DNA of 64,000 nucleotides from Lytechinus pictus (taxonomy: Eukaryota > Echinodermata > Echinoidea > Temnopleuroida > Toxopneustidae), in assembly GCF_037042905.1 (NCBI RefSeq), contig NC_087249.1, positions 38,183,401 through 38,247,400 of the forward strand, read 5' to 3'. Numbering within the stretch: position 1 is the stretch's first letter; each line of letters opens with the position of its first letter. The translations under genes were made by a program, and so were the position numbers. Below the pieces are notes generated by a model. It worked only from the letters and a program-made list of their open reading frames with translations, did not search any database and was not told the origin of the DNA. Shown in pieces: positions 24,801-36,800 of the stretch.

Positions 24801-27800
24801 AGAGTCCACATCCAAGACCCAAGTCCTCTTCTCTGAGTTCATCTGTTCGATTTACAACTGTTGCCCCACAAGCTCTAAACACAAATGTTTTAAATCAAAG
24901 TGATATTGCTCAAATGAATCTAAACAATGACAAAATTTCTCCCAAATAATGACAATGTTTCATTTTAATATCATGTGCAACCAAACTTTGATATGAATAA
25001 ACAGAATAATAAACATGACAGGCTTAACAATGAAGATGTTATCAAAATCGAATTTAGAATAAAAAAGAGCATTTGAAAAATATATTTATTTTCAAATATC
25101 ATACACGAATATTTTCATATATCATACGCGAAACATTAGTGATACCATGGAGCTATAAAACAGGAGATCCTTCTTCCAATTCCTCTGTTAATCCTTTATC
25201 GCTTCCTAGAAACGATATCTAACATCAATCAGCAAGCCGCCAGGCGAAAGTAAGAGCCCGCTTACGTAACGCAATAAGCCCGCTCGTAAAATCTGAGGTC
25301 AGTGATTTTTTTAAAGGTCCCTTTGAGGCACCGCCGTAAACGACATTCTTCCACATAACTTCCCTTCGAGCTCTGTTTTTTTTTTCAAAATCGAAATTTC
25401 TCTTTGTACGGATTCCTGATATACGTCTTTTATGTATGGTTGAACTTCTGAGATGATCCCCTTTGCATACCAAATATGATACAATCTGATTCAACCCAGC
25501 CACAGTACGTACAGAGAAAGTTGGATATTAGTCATTTATGTATGTCTGTCTTTCTTGCTTTATTTAAACCTTTTCCTGTACGCTCCTGTCTTAGAAATTA
25601 CAATGTGGGGAAAAAGCATACTTTAAACTTGATTTCAATGGGAAGATTATATGTTCAGTCGTGTTCGCCTTGAAAATATAACGACGAATCTACGGGGCAT
25701 TTCTACGGCGACTGTTGCATCGTCAAGTATCCTCCAGTGCCCCACGTACTCCTATTTGTGTAAGTTGAAGGTGAGTGTGATGCCGGAGCTTCGAACGCGC
25801 GCGCTCAGCTCATTCACACAGTACAGGCCTCAGCTCCGGACTGTTTAGGAAATATATTAGAATTGACGCATTTGAAGAGATAGATCAAGTCCTAACTTTT
25901 ATGATATTTCGTTGATTATGATCTGTAAATTTTCTTTCTATTAATATTACCCATTGGGTTAGAATATCAGCGTTTTAAATTGCATTCGATCAACTTTCCC
26001 TATCTGATTTAGGGCTGATTTACGAGCGGTCTGCGCCTGTAAGTGTGAAAGTGCAGTGATGGACCACCCTGCTGTGAGGGGATTAGCGGTGCCGCGCATG
26101 GGGCAAAGCGTTCGAGAGAGCCAGATCTCCTTCTGTAAAAGCTCCATGGTGATACGCAAATGTGAAAGCTGATTATCTCATACATTCACCTTTTCTTTGC
26201 ATGGTTTTAAATAAAATATGGAATACTTCTCTTTATTATACAGATCTGATAAGAATGCTGTTGATTCAATCACTTGAGTACAGCAATACAAGATATTTAT
26301 ATGAAGATATAAAACCATGTCCTACATTACTAGGGAAAATCTGAAGTATAGTAAATAAGTTACATCAACAGATATTTTATATTGCATTATTTCATGTCAT
26401 AACTTTCTTTAACTTTACACCCTCTTTGAAGAAAAATTTCTGCATTATGATAGTTTGATTTTTCTCTACTTATTCAGATCAATTATTTGTTTGAGTGAAC
26501 TTAAGCCTTTAAAAACATCAATAATAAAGTCATGTTATTTTTGCCTGTAAAGAAATTCATCAGATTGGTGAAAAACTGAGTTGCATCGAGAACCACACCC
26601 AACTAATTAACGTTCCCTGTTCAAATTTTTCCTCTTTACTAATGTAACCAAATCGAATATGGGACGTGTGAGCCTGAATATCAATTTTTCTCACAGTTCA
26701 TTGAATGCAACCTTCCTGAATTAGAATATAAATCTGAGGGTATGTTTCAATAAAAATCTTTATGAATTGAACTAGGTGTATTCCTTCACAAGGACAATTA
26801 TATGCATGTTAAACCATCTGAAACCTTACTGAGATTATTTGTCTTGGTTTTCATATGAAAAGTTGTAATTCTCTCAAATTATTATCTAGAAAGAATTGGT
26901 CCAAAAATATTCATTGATGGTTTCAGCATACCTTGCTATTCTGTTGTTATCCGACTTCCTGACACGTCTGATCGCTGTGATGTTGGCCTTCCCAAGGTAA
27001 TGTTGTGCCAGATCTATATCACAGAAATAAAAATAACAAATGGAATCCCTCTGGCAGTCTCGCCTGCATAACGCAATTCAATATAGCAGCAGTGCCAATA
27101 ATGAATCACAAAAAACACTATTCATATGGAAATAAAAAATCATGTTCATTGACGGTAAATGACCTTTATTCACCTTGGTCATGTGTCCTGAAACTCACAC
27201 AGGAACTTAAGTGATACACCATTACCCTAATGTCTACATTTTATGAACTCGATCACAGTTGAAATAATACCCCCAACATGGCCAAAGTTCATTTAAAAGG
27301 GAAAAGAGAGGAGAAAATAACGAGGATGAAGAAGAGTGAATACACTAAGGTGAGGGGACGACTTGGACAATAAAAAAAACAAGTGGAGCGCTCTGGCAGT
27401 CTCACCTGCATCACGCAATTCAATATAGCAGCAGTGCTGACTTTGAAAACTATACCATAATTACTCACAAAAAACACAATTCACAGGCCTCTACAAAAAA
27501 AAATTCATCACTTGCCCTGTCGGGCAATGATAAAAAAATTTGCTTGCCTGATAGAAAAAGCTGCTTGCCTGATTTTTTTTCAAAAATTCTTTTGCTCTTA
27601 ATTATTCTTTTCAGTCCTGGCTGAACTTGATTTACTGGCGCTGCCCTTGGCATTTCTTTTTCTTGACTCTTGTTCAAGTTGTTCTGGCCGCCGATCACGA
27701 CGACAAAAGTCGCCTATTTTAGCCTGACGACTCATTGTTTATTTGGTTTGAAGTTGAAGCCGAGTCCTGGCCAGGGTGACCAGATTTCACAAAATGGAAT

Positions 27801-30800
27801 ACGGGACAATCGACAAAAAAAAAGATAAAGAAAGAAGGCTACACAGTGTTAGACTTGTGAAAAAGTACAGAATTGGAAGGGAAGGTGAACGAAAATATGA
27901 AGGAGAAAGAAAAGGGATGAATTGAGAAGAAAGAAAGAAAAAATGAAGGGGAAAATGAAGGAAATAACAAAAATTATGAAAATACTTACCATGATTTTCT
28001 TATTTACGAGATAACTGGATATACTCATTTGATTTGCTAGTTCATTACGATTAACTTGCACGCCGAATAAAAGTACACAATTTTTCCTGCGCGCGCGCAG
28101 CATCTCCCTATGCACGCACTATCCCAAGATCATCACGCAAATAGGCGTCCATTTCCTCTCATGAGCCTGAACGCAAGACATGTTGCCACGCAAGGCGAGG
28201 GGTCGGTGGGAGGGTTCAAATGAGTATATCCAGTTATCTCGTAAATAAGAAAATCATGGTAAGTATTTTCATAATTTACATCAATAACTGGGATATACTC
28301 ATTTGATTTGCTAGACCAACACGGATTCAACGTGAAGGGAGGCATGTCTAGACTAAGAAAGTGCATACAAAAATAGGGAGATGAAGACACGAAAGGCCGC
28401 TGTCTTAAGGACAGAGGAGGCAAATAAGGCCTCATGTGAAGAAAGGTCCTTAAGAACAAGGAATTAGAAGAGCGCCAAAAAGGCGGTCCTCAAGATGTTG
28501 TATACGACGATTCCATAGAAAGAGCCCAAGAAGAAAGATACTATAGTATCATGGGCCCTCGGCCTAGTGTCAGAAGGAGAACATCATCACCAACTGACTT
28601 GATCGTTTCAACAATCCAGAGTGAAAAGATGTCTCGAGAAGCTGCCGCAAACGGCTCGCGCGACAAAACAACCAACTGCACAGAGTTGGGAATTGTCTGA
28701 AGAATGGCAAACAAAGACGAGGGTTAGAAGTCACACCTAATCTAAGCCAATCCCGGCAACGGTCCGGGAGCGATGCATAAGTATGCAAAGCTTTGTACTG
28801 TAAATGGTTATATATAAACAGATACAGGAGGGATCTCGACTGATAGACAGACAAAAGATACCCTGAAAACCGACCCAAGAGGGAGTTAGTCAAGCGTCAA
28901 GAACGACCGACAGGTGCCATGACGGACTAAGCCATACAAGCTCAACGTTTGAGAAGAACTTAAGAGGTTGTAAGATTCGGATTGAAGGTATTAATCATCC
29001 GTAACCGGAGGGATGAGAATTGCCGATGATCAAAAAACGATCCGATTTTGTTGAAAATTTCGACAAGAATCGTGATCGGAAGACTGAAACTTGTACGGTT
29101 CAGTAAGTGATCAATCAATCAATCTGAGAAGGCGACAGCGGGGCTAATAAAAGCCACGGTCAAGTCACCGGCTTAATAATTTAAGCCAAGCCGCAACCAT
29201 GCAAACGTAAGGAATGCGAGATATCTCAGAAGCCCCCGCGTGGGAGAAGGCGCCCAGAATTCGATATCTGTCTCAAATGCGTGAGGGCAGAACATCTGCA
29301 GAATTCTGATAGAGAGCTGTGGCAGGACGTTTCCAGCGGTCCGATAAGGACATGGAACGACAGAGAGTAAGGTTGAAGTAAACCACTCGTAAGGCAGTCA
29401 ATGTGTCGAGAAAAGCGACTGAGTGCCATCCTGTTAATAAGAAAATGCCACGGACCTGCTGTCTATGTAGAATAGAACAGTCTGGTCAAAGCAGCTCAAA
29501 CGGGCGTGTCGGAGAAAAACGCGGCACGCATCACGACATAATAAGTGTGATAGACAGCGGATCCCTTTTCTCCAGTACTAAATAAAACACCCGCCCGAGG
29601 GTGCAGTGCCCGCGGCGGGAGAGGTGGGCGGTGGTTTGGCTGAAGCCACCATCGCCGAAGGGCCCGTAAGGCTAGGCTGCGATGGATGTCCGCTGAGCGG
29701 AGCAATTCCTAGTCGCAGCAAGCGTACGCCAGAGGTGAGCTGGCGAACAATGTCTCTGTCATGATCTTACGTGTAAACGATGATCAAGAGATGTCGGTCA
29801 AGATGTTCTGAACCAACAGACAACGCCAGACATGATACCTCAACAGTTACGTTCCCGACGGAATCGAGTGAGGTAACAACGGCCCTGTCCTATCAAGGTT
29901 AGGGACGGAAACTGGCTAAGAGTGTCTAAGTCCTCGCCTGACGAAACAAGCGGAGGAGAAAGGCGACTTGAGGAAAATAACCACCAATATTTCCTTCAGT
30001 CTGCGATGAGAACCATTTGTTTACGAAAACAGCCACAAGGCCTGGTTTCTCTGGTGATCGCAAGGGCAAGCACCGCCGGCGCTGGTTGCAACAGCATGGA
30101 ACAGTCCGATATCGGTAAGATAAGGAGTTCCGAGAAGCTGCGGGGGGCGGCAAAAATGACGCCCTAAGCAGCGGGGGATGAGAATCTAAGCTTCTAAAAA
30201 GAAGAACTCCAGTGAAGTAAATCACTTTCATGAAGGGACTTATCCACAGTCGACCCGAGAGAAAGCGGGTCGTGGTGATCGTGGTTAGACAGGCATAAGT
30301 ATGCATACACACACGTATACATTTTATACATAAATGTATATCCACCACGATTACATCATCCTCGGTCACGCAGTGACCATGGTCACATACATAGCATGGA
30401 AGGAGGATGAAAGCAGCCTGCGAGGCGACTCAAGTGTGCCGAGTGAAAAAGCTTCTAAAAAAAGAAGACAACTCGACACACGGGCACGGTAAATGCATCG
30501 ACCGTAGCCCACTCCACACGAGGAAGCGGCGGAGACGCCCGAAAGCTTGACCCACATAGAGGGCAGTCTATTCGGATAGACTGTTTGAGCTCGACCGATG
30601 GCCTGGTGGCGGACAGTTTGGTGTGAACTCTCCGACCCGGCACGGTGGGTGCGCCCAGGAAGTAGGCATAGAAATGCCGACAGAAAAAACCTGGGGCTTG
30701 AAACAAGCCTGAACGCACGTACACAGCCGACAATCTAAAGAGATATATGGCTGTTTCTTTCCACCGAGATGATGCTTACCCGACCGGGAAAGACTCGGGG

Positions 30801-33800
30801 AACAAGTTGTGAATGTCAACAGGAGGGGTATCTGGCATATAAATAGCCGATTCCCTCCGGGCGTTCGGTGCAAGTGCTGCCGGCGGGGTCCGGGGGGACG
30901 ACCGATGATGGCAGCTCGCACGAGCCGCCCGAATACGAGACAAATAGGTTACAAAATAACCATAATGCACCGGGTGGTGAAGGCATAGCGATTATTAAGT
31001 TTAGGAGAACTATTAATCGCCGTGACATTCAGATCCGATATTTATGCTCATAAGCTCGGCAGAGCTACGAGATAGTGAGACATACCGCTGAGCGGTGATG
31101 GTGCTAATATCGGAGTCGCCCTCACTACAGCGGCGATGGCTGGAGGACGGGTGTCTGTACTAGCCCCGACTCTAACCTTACAAGGAAGAGAAGGAGTTAA
31201 AAGTAAAGACAGGGCACCCTTACTTTCGTATAGAAAGTGAGGTTCAGGCCAAAAGCTGACGGTCCCGTCGCCTGGGCGGACGGTCCGCGGGCGTGATAGG
31301 TTGCCCTCTCAAAAACAGCCAAACATTCTCATGAGAGAAGGAAGGCATGCGGTATGTTAGAAAATCTTACCTCCAATCTACAGGCCCGTCTAGGGGGTAG
31401 AATGGAGAGAGTTACCGCTGAAAGAGCCGTTGCCGTAAGCGATGCCCGGTCAAACTGTGAAGCTTGACGTAGATGGCGAATTCGGGAGTACCTGCATATT
31501 AATGGGGGATACCCATGCAGGTGAACTCGCCGGCGGCTCCCCGGAGTGCGGGCTGGCGGGAGAGACTCAATCCGCTCAATGCCCGACACCGGCAATAAGA
31601 CCGACAGAAAGCAGCCAAGCGGCTGCAGCGTCCAACCAGCGACATACGGGGGCTTGCCGACTTGCTGGGTGAGACACATACGTCAGCAGCACCTGTGCAT
31701 ATCGTACAAACACCCGTGCGGGTGAAAGGGCCGGCAATTTCAAAGAAAAGGGCCGGTGGCTGGTGCGAGGCTGTTGATAAGCCCGGCCGTCGCGTAGCGG
31801 CGGTCTATAATGACGGAGAACACGAGGGTAAGACCCCGTAATGCTCGGGACGTGTTGATGCAACCTGTAAGGATGCAACGTCCAGCCGTCGGTCACCAAG
31901 AGCTTGCCGACATGTTGGCTTGAAAGCCGTATGTTGGAAGCACCTGCATAGAAACGGGGTCACCGTGTAGGTGAACAGCGTTTCAATAAATGCCCGGCGT
32001 GAGAGGGCAGGTGACTGCTTGAACCGCACGGTGCTTAGCACGGTGGCTGAAGCTGACATGAAGCGTGGGGGAATTTACCCGCACTGCTCGTGGGCGTGTG
32101 AAGCAACATGAGAGTTGCGACGCCTGACCCACAATTATCGGGAGTCTGGTGACATAATGGGGGGCGATGCCCGTATGTCGATAACACCCGTGTATTAGCG
32201 GGAATTTCCCTTGCAGGTGCGTGAGCCGGCGAATTATGAAATTGCCGGTGACTCTCCGAGGTGTGAGATGGCGAATGTCTGCTTGACCTGCCCGGTGCTT
32301 GACACGGCGGCTGAAGCTGACAGAGAGCATGAGGATAAAAATCTGTGATGCTCGAGGGCGTTCTGTTGTAACATGAAGTTACGACGCCTGGCCATCGGCA
32401 CAAGAATTAGAAAGAAAGGGTCTGCCCGCGAAGCGGGGTTAGCAACCTAGAATTTCTTCTTCTTCCTCTTCTATGCGGCCCCCGCCGGGGGGGCAGAAGA
32501 GGGCACAAGAGACAGGGGGGACGTGATATCTCGCATGAGAAAAGTCACCCAAATCTGATCAAGCCGTTTAGGCACTTGAACGCTAATTCCACGGTTCCAC
32601 CTTTAAGGGCACGTGGACGCGATTCCACGTTTCCACCCTGATCAGATAATCGTGAGATTGACGGAGTCGAGCTCACGCGTCTCTAGCGACTAGGGGCTGG
32701 TAGCCCTTTGCTAATGCTCCCTGAAGGAGACTGACAAAGCATCGAGCCTAGTCTGTGCCAGGAAAAGAGTCCCATGCTCTTAACCCGGACTTGTTGGACC
32801 CGATAGCCGGTGGGTAAAGCAGCCCTGGAGGAGTGAAGTTTTCTATACTAGTACAACACTCCCCAAAGTAGGTTCAGGTCCCGTCGAGGGAGCCTTGGCT
32901 ATCACCTTTCAGGCACGTGGCCGCTGCGCCACGGTTCCACCCTCCTTTTTCCAAGGCACGTGGACGCAACTCCACGGTTCCACCCTTTATAGAGCCCATC
33001 GCAAAGGGTCTCAATCTCTTGCCCTCATACTCACCGCCGCTCAAAATACCATGTCTGGTTCTCTCCCAGCGGCAGGTCTGGAGTCATCAGGAGATGAGTC
33101 AAAAGAGCTCATCTACCTGGTAAGTTCTTAGCCTGAAAGAACAAAAGGAGGGTCGAAAACAGAGAGGGGGCGGAGGGGTGGGTGGGCGAGAAAGGTGACA
33201 AAGCAAGATCCTTTTCAGAAAATATTAATAATAAAATTAATAACTTCGAAAAGAACAGGACCGACTTCTTAAACATGAGATCAAACAAAGTTAAGAAGCT
33301 GAAGTGAGAAAAAAAAAACTTAAATTTTTTTTTTTTTTTCAATTACACGTATACATGACGTTAATTAATTAAAAACAGAAACGTCTAAGTCGAAGGACGA
33401 AGAGCAGGATCAGCTAAGAAAAAAAAACACAAGGTTTTTTTTTTTTTTTTGACAAGGGTCAAAAGAAATAAGTAAAGGAGCTGATCTGAAAGGAAGAGGT
33501 AAAAACTTTTTTAAAGGACGCTAATAGATAACAGGGGGCTTCCCAAAAATTTTAAGAGAATTTTTTTTTAAGACAATAAGTCTAAAAAAAAATTTTCAAT
33601 ACAAAAATAATTTTTAAATTAATTAATAATTAAACAATTAACCAATTGGTTAATTGAACAATTAATTCATTAATTAATCAATCAATCAATTAATCAAACA
33701 AGAACAAAAGATTGATTGAGACAATCAACCGACTCACAAAAGAACCAGTTAAAAACTAGTTTGAGAACAAACAAGGACGACGCTCCTACCTGTCCCATAG

Positions 33801-36800
33801 CCTAAGCTGTGGGGAGGAAAATCTATTCAATTCAAGACGAGGCAAAGGTGCAAGTCAAGAATAATAAAGAATTAAAAAGGATTATAAAGAAAAGGGGGCG
33901 TCGTATCAATGCCTGCGGCACGCAGGAGGAGCGCGCGGAGCTGTGGGGAAGAGAAGCGTAAGCAACCCGTCTGTGAGAAAACGAAACTGACGGTTCGGAA
34001 CTCACAAGTTTATTTAAAGAAAAACGTGAATAATAACACGAAAGCTCCATACAGTAGGATATAAATGAAATCAATCTAAAGCCGAAAGGCAAAGGATTAA
34101 AATAGGCTGTAAATACATAGATAAATATGTAAACAACGGACACTTTTAAGAAGTAAAGTGGGAGTGTACTTAGCCAACGTCTGATCACGGCGGCAGGCGA
34201 AAGTAAAAGAGGAAATGGACGCCTATTTGCGTGATGATCTTGGGATAGTGCGTGCGTAGGGAGATGCTGCGCACGCGCAGGAAAAATTGTGTACTTTTAT
34301 TTGGCGTGCAAGTTAATCGTAATGAACTAGCAAATCAAATGAGTATATCCCAGTTATTGATGTAAATATAAGAAAGTTCTAATAAAAGAAGGATGAGAGA
34401 ATAAAAATAGATAAAAGGTTTCTGTCATTCTTTGAATTGAATATAGAAAGAAAAAAAAGAAAAGGGAAGATGAATAAATGTGTGAAAGTCAAAACAAAGA
34501 AGTGTAAGACAAAAAGAAAGTAAGAAAAAAGGAGGAGGAAAGAAAGAATGAAGGAAAGAAAATTTTCCTTCATTCTTGGAAAGAAAGAAACAAAGAAAGA
34601 AGAAAACAGGAAGGAAGGAAGAAAGGGAAAGAAAGTATAAGGGAAAAGAATAAGGACAAAATGAAATAAGTAATGAAAGAAAGAAAGGAGGAAAGAGAGG
34701 GAGGAAAGAATGAAGGGAGGCCAGAATGAAAATAAAGAAAATAATGGAAGGAGAGATAGAACGAAAATAAAAACGAGTGGAAGGGAGAAGGAATGAAGGA
34801 AACAAAAAAAGGAAATGTAATAAAGAAGGCAAGAGAAAGAAGGAAAGAGAGAAAATGAACAGAGAGAGAGAGAGAGAAAGGATCAGGAAATAAAAATAGA
34901 TATGTAACAAAAAAGGGCAAGAAGGATAGAAAAGAAAGAAAGAGGAAAAAGTTCAAACTTCAAGCAAATAAAAACAATCCAATTATATAACAAAAATCCT
35001 AATGATATTTGGTGTTTTTTTAATATATTTTTAAAATTTAAAAAAAAACTAAAATGTTTTAGAAATGAATAAAATACGGGACGTCTGGTCCTGGCCGAGT
35101 CAGTCCGAAGCTTGCATGCATTCAGCGCCATCTAGCTCGAGACTCGGCTGGCTCGATCGCGATCGCTCGTGTACGTCCGTACATGCGCTCAGAGGGCGAG
35201 AGAGGGGTTTCCCCAGCTAGCTCCTTCGGCGATTAGTAGCGCATGCGCACATTGTAGTTTAGAAAGTAAGATGGCAGCCTCCATCGAACGGGACCGCTGG
35301 CGATAAATTGTCGCCTTTTGTCGGTAAATTGGCGCTGATTTGACATGTTTCCACTGTTTTTTTACTGGTATGACATTGTATGAGAGATAATTGGCCGATA
35401 ATTGCAATTTATCAAAAAATTATTAAACTTTACTGTCAATTTATCTTTTCATTTTCAAAACAACCACTTGCCCGATCGGGGAATTGACTTTGAAAAATGC
35501 TTGCCCGCACGTAATTTTCACTTGCCCCGGGCAAGCGGGTTTGTCGCGCCCTGAATTCATATAATGATACAATCAACGTTCTCGCCAGGTTCATTCTGAC
35601 GCTTGGCGGCGCGAAGCGACGCAAGCTGCACAGCAGCCTCAGTGCGTGCGAAGCATGGTAGCTATAAAAAATATCAATAGCGACGAGCTTTGATTGCTGC
35701 TAAATGCACCGCATTTTATGTCTATTTAATGCTTCTCCGGCCCCACAGCCATAACAGTTGCGCGAATTGCGATTGAAACAGAAAATTAAGGCATTACTGA
35801 TATCATTTCAAAAAAGGTCAAAGGAAAGGATTTAAAGTCAATCTCATTTTATACTTACAGTTGATAGATTTATTCACATCGATGATATCGATAAATTTAC
35901 TCCATACTTTCCAATTTCTAGATCTCTACATCCTTAGAAAGTGCAATTAATTTTGTGAATGTGTGTTGCTTTTTATGTCAATGACCGACCACGTCTACGG
36001 ACCGTATGCATACAGTAGCCCCTTGCGCTGCACCATGCTTTTATCAAACTGTTGTTTTGTTCCGAGGCTTGCAAATAATGGGCATCGGTATTCATGAGAT
36101 GGGCGGGAGACGGGGTCCCCAACTTACATAATTTGCATGGTTTTTTTTCTCAGATACTCACTGAAACTGTAACTCTCAATATAACAGACTTTTGTTGATG
36201 TTTATAGTATACTAATATATCCAATCAAGATTCGTTTCTCACTATCAATTGTTGCTGTGTTCATTTGTATTGTCGTTTACTCACCCATAAAATAATGAAT
36301 ATGCCCATCACGAGCGTGAGAAATATTTAGTCATTCATAATGAATACTTTGATCCGGGACTTTCATATTACGATTTTGTTGTTCTTATTAATTGCAATTC
36401 AAAATAGGTTTTGAAAGTATAGCTTAATTGACAGGAAAGCAGATTTCTAATTTTACATAATACACTATGTACCATTACTGCGTGTGTGAAAGAGAGAGAG
36501 GAAGAGGGGGGGGGGGCGGTAGGATGGTCGAAGGGGAGGACGAAAGGGGAGGGTTCGTGGAAAATGAAAAGGGGATGCTGAGATCGTGTGTGTGGGACGG
36601 GATTCGAAATGATATAGACGTGTCTATATACTACTGATTATGATGACGGCTGAATAATATTTCTTTACATGTAATTTTGGCGATTTAAATTAAAAAAATG
36701 TTTTCTTGCACCATGTGTGGGAAGAGGTACGTACATAAATTTGAACACAATATGACTATAGGTGCAGTTTTAAAGTTACAGAAATTCACGAACAGATTAT

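Larger units (their letters stand above)
28715..33130 (-). other. GC-rich DIRS interior with no recognisable frame
   Basis: This part should hold RT, RNase H and methyltransferase in a complete element. Frames of up to 147 codons are present but I find no YLDD-type RT box and no gag motif. Instead hairpins are abundant: CGACCCG/CGGGTCG at 30252-30273, GTGTG-CGAGT with ACTCG-CACAC at 30435-30482, CCCGCGAAGCGGG at 32427-32439. 31400-32400 consists of about three imperfect 240-bp units. Confidence 0.6.
27971..34367 (-). mobile_element. DIRS-like tyrosine-recombinase retrotransposon, coding regions ruined
   Basis: DIRS elements have inverted terminal repeats and an internal complementary region (ICR) used to join the ends of a circular intermediate, and they integrate by a tyrosine recombinase without target duplication. 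All this is visible here. The terminal repeats 28011-28159 and 34208-34357 are inverted and differ at about four positions. The ICR at 28216-28314 is the exact joined inverse of both outer ends (62 bp and 41 bp perfect, overlapping by ATTT). AAA sits at both outer borders and no duplication is seen. Near the 3' end on the minus strand are recombinase remnants. The interior is GC-richer than the window and full of hairpins, with no open gag or RT frame that I can recognise. Confidence 0.87.
27767..35093. mobile_element. Second nested hAT-like element, 8-bp duplication GCCGAGTC
   Basis: GCCGAGTC occurs at 27759-27766 and 35094-35101. The ends carry CAGGGTGACCAGA (27772-27784) and the inverse TCTGGTCCTG (35084-35093), each joined to an ATACGGGAC phrase (27803-27811; 35076-35083). 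Its remaining inner sequence is mainly purine-rich GAAAGAAAG tracts, split at 27971/34367 by the DIRS-like element. Confidence 0.75.
27484..35553. mobile_element. hAT-like element (outer member of the nest) with 6-bp duplication AATTCA
   Basis: AATTCA flanks both sides (27478-27483 and 35554-35559). The ends are CAGGCC and its approximate inverse GCCCTG, with CTTGCCC/GGGCAAG phrases repeated next to both ends. Its own sequence is limited to 27484-27766 and 35094-35553, because another element has inserted within it. No intact transposase is seen. GCGCATGCGC lies at 35239-35248, next to an ATGGCAGCCTCC frame. Confidence 0.75.

Noticed and set aside
29926..30369. 147-codon minus-strand frame in the DIRS-like interior
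   Set aside because: No RT, RNase H, methyltransferase or gag motif; GC-richness makes chance open frames likely.
28011..34357. Terminal repeats read as LTRs of an ordinary retrovirus-like element
   Set aside because: The repeats are inverted, not direct, there is no target duplication, and an internal complementary region is present.
34425..34910. 161-codon minus-strand frame rich in Phe, Leu and Ser
   Set aside because: It is the pyrimidine strand of a GAAAGAAAG tract; composition alone explains the open frame.
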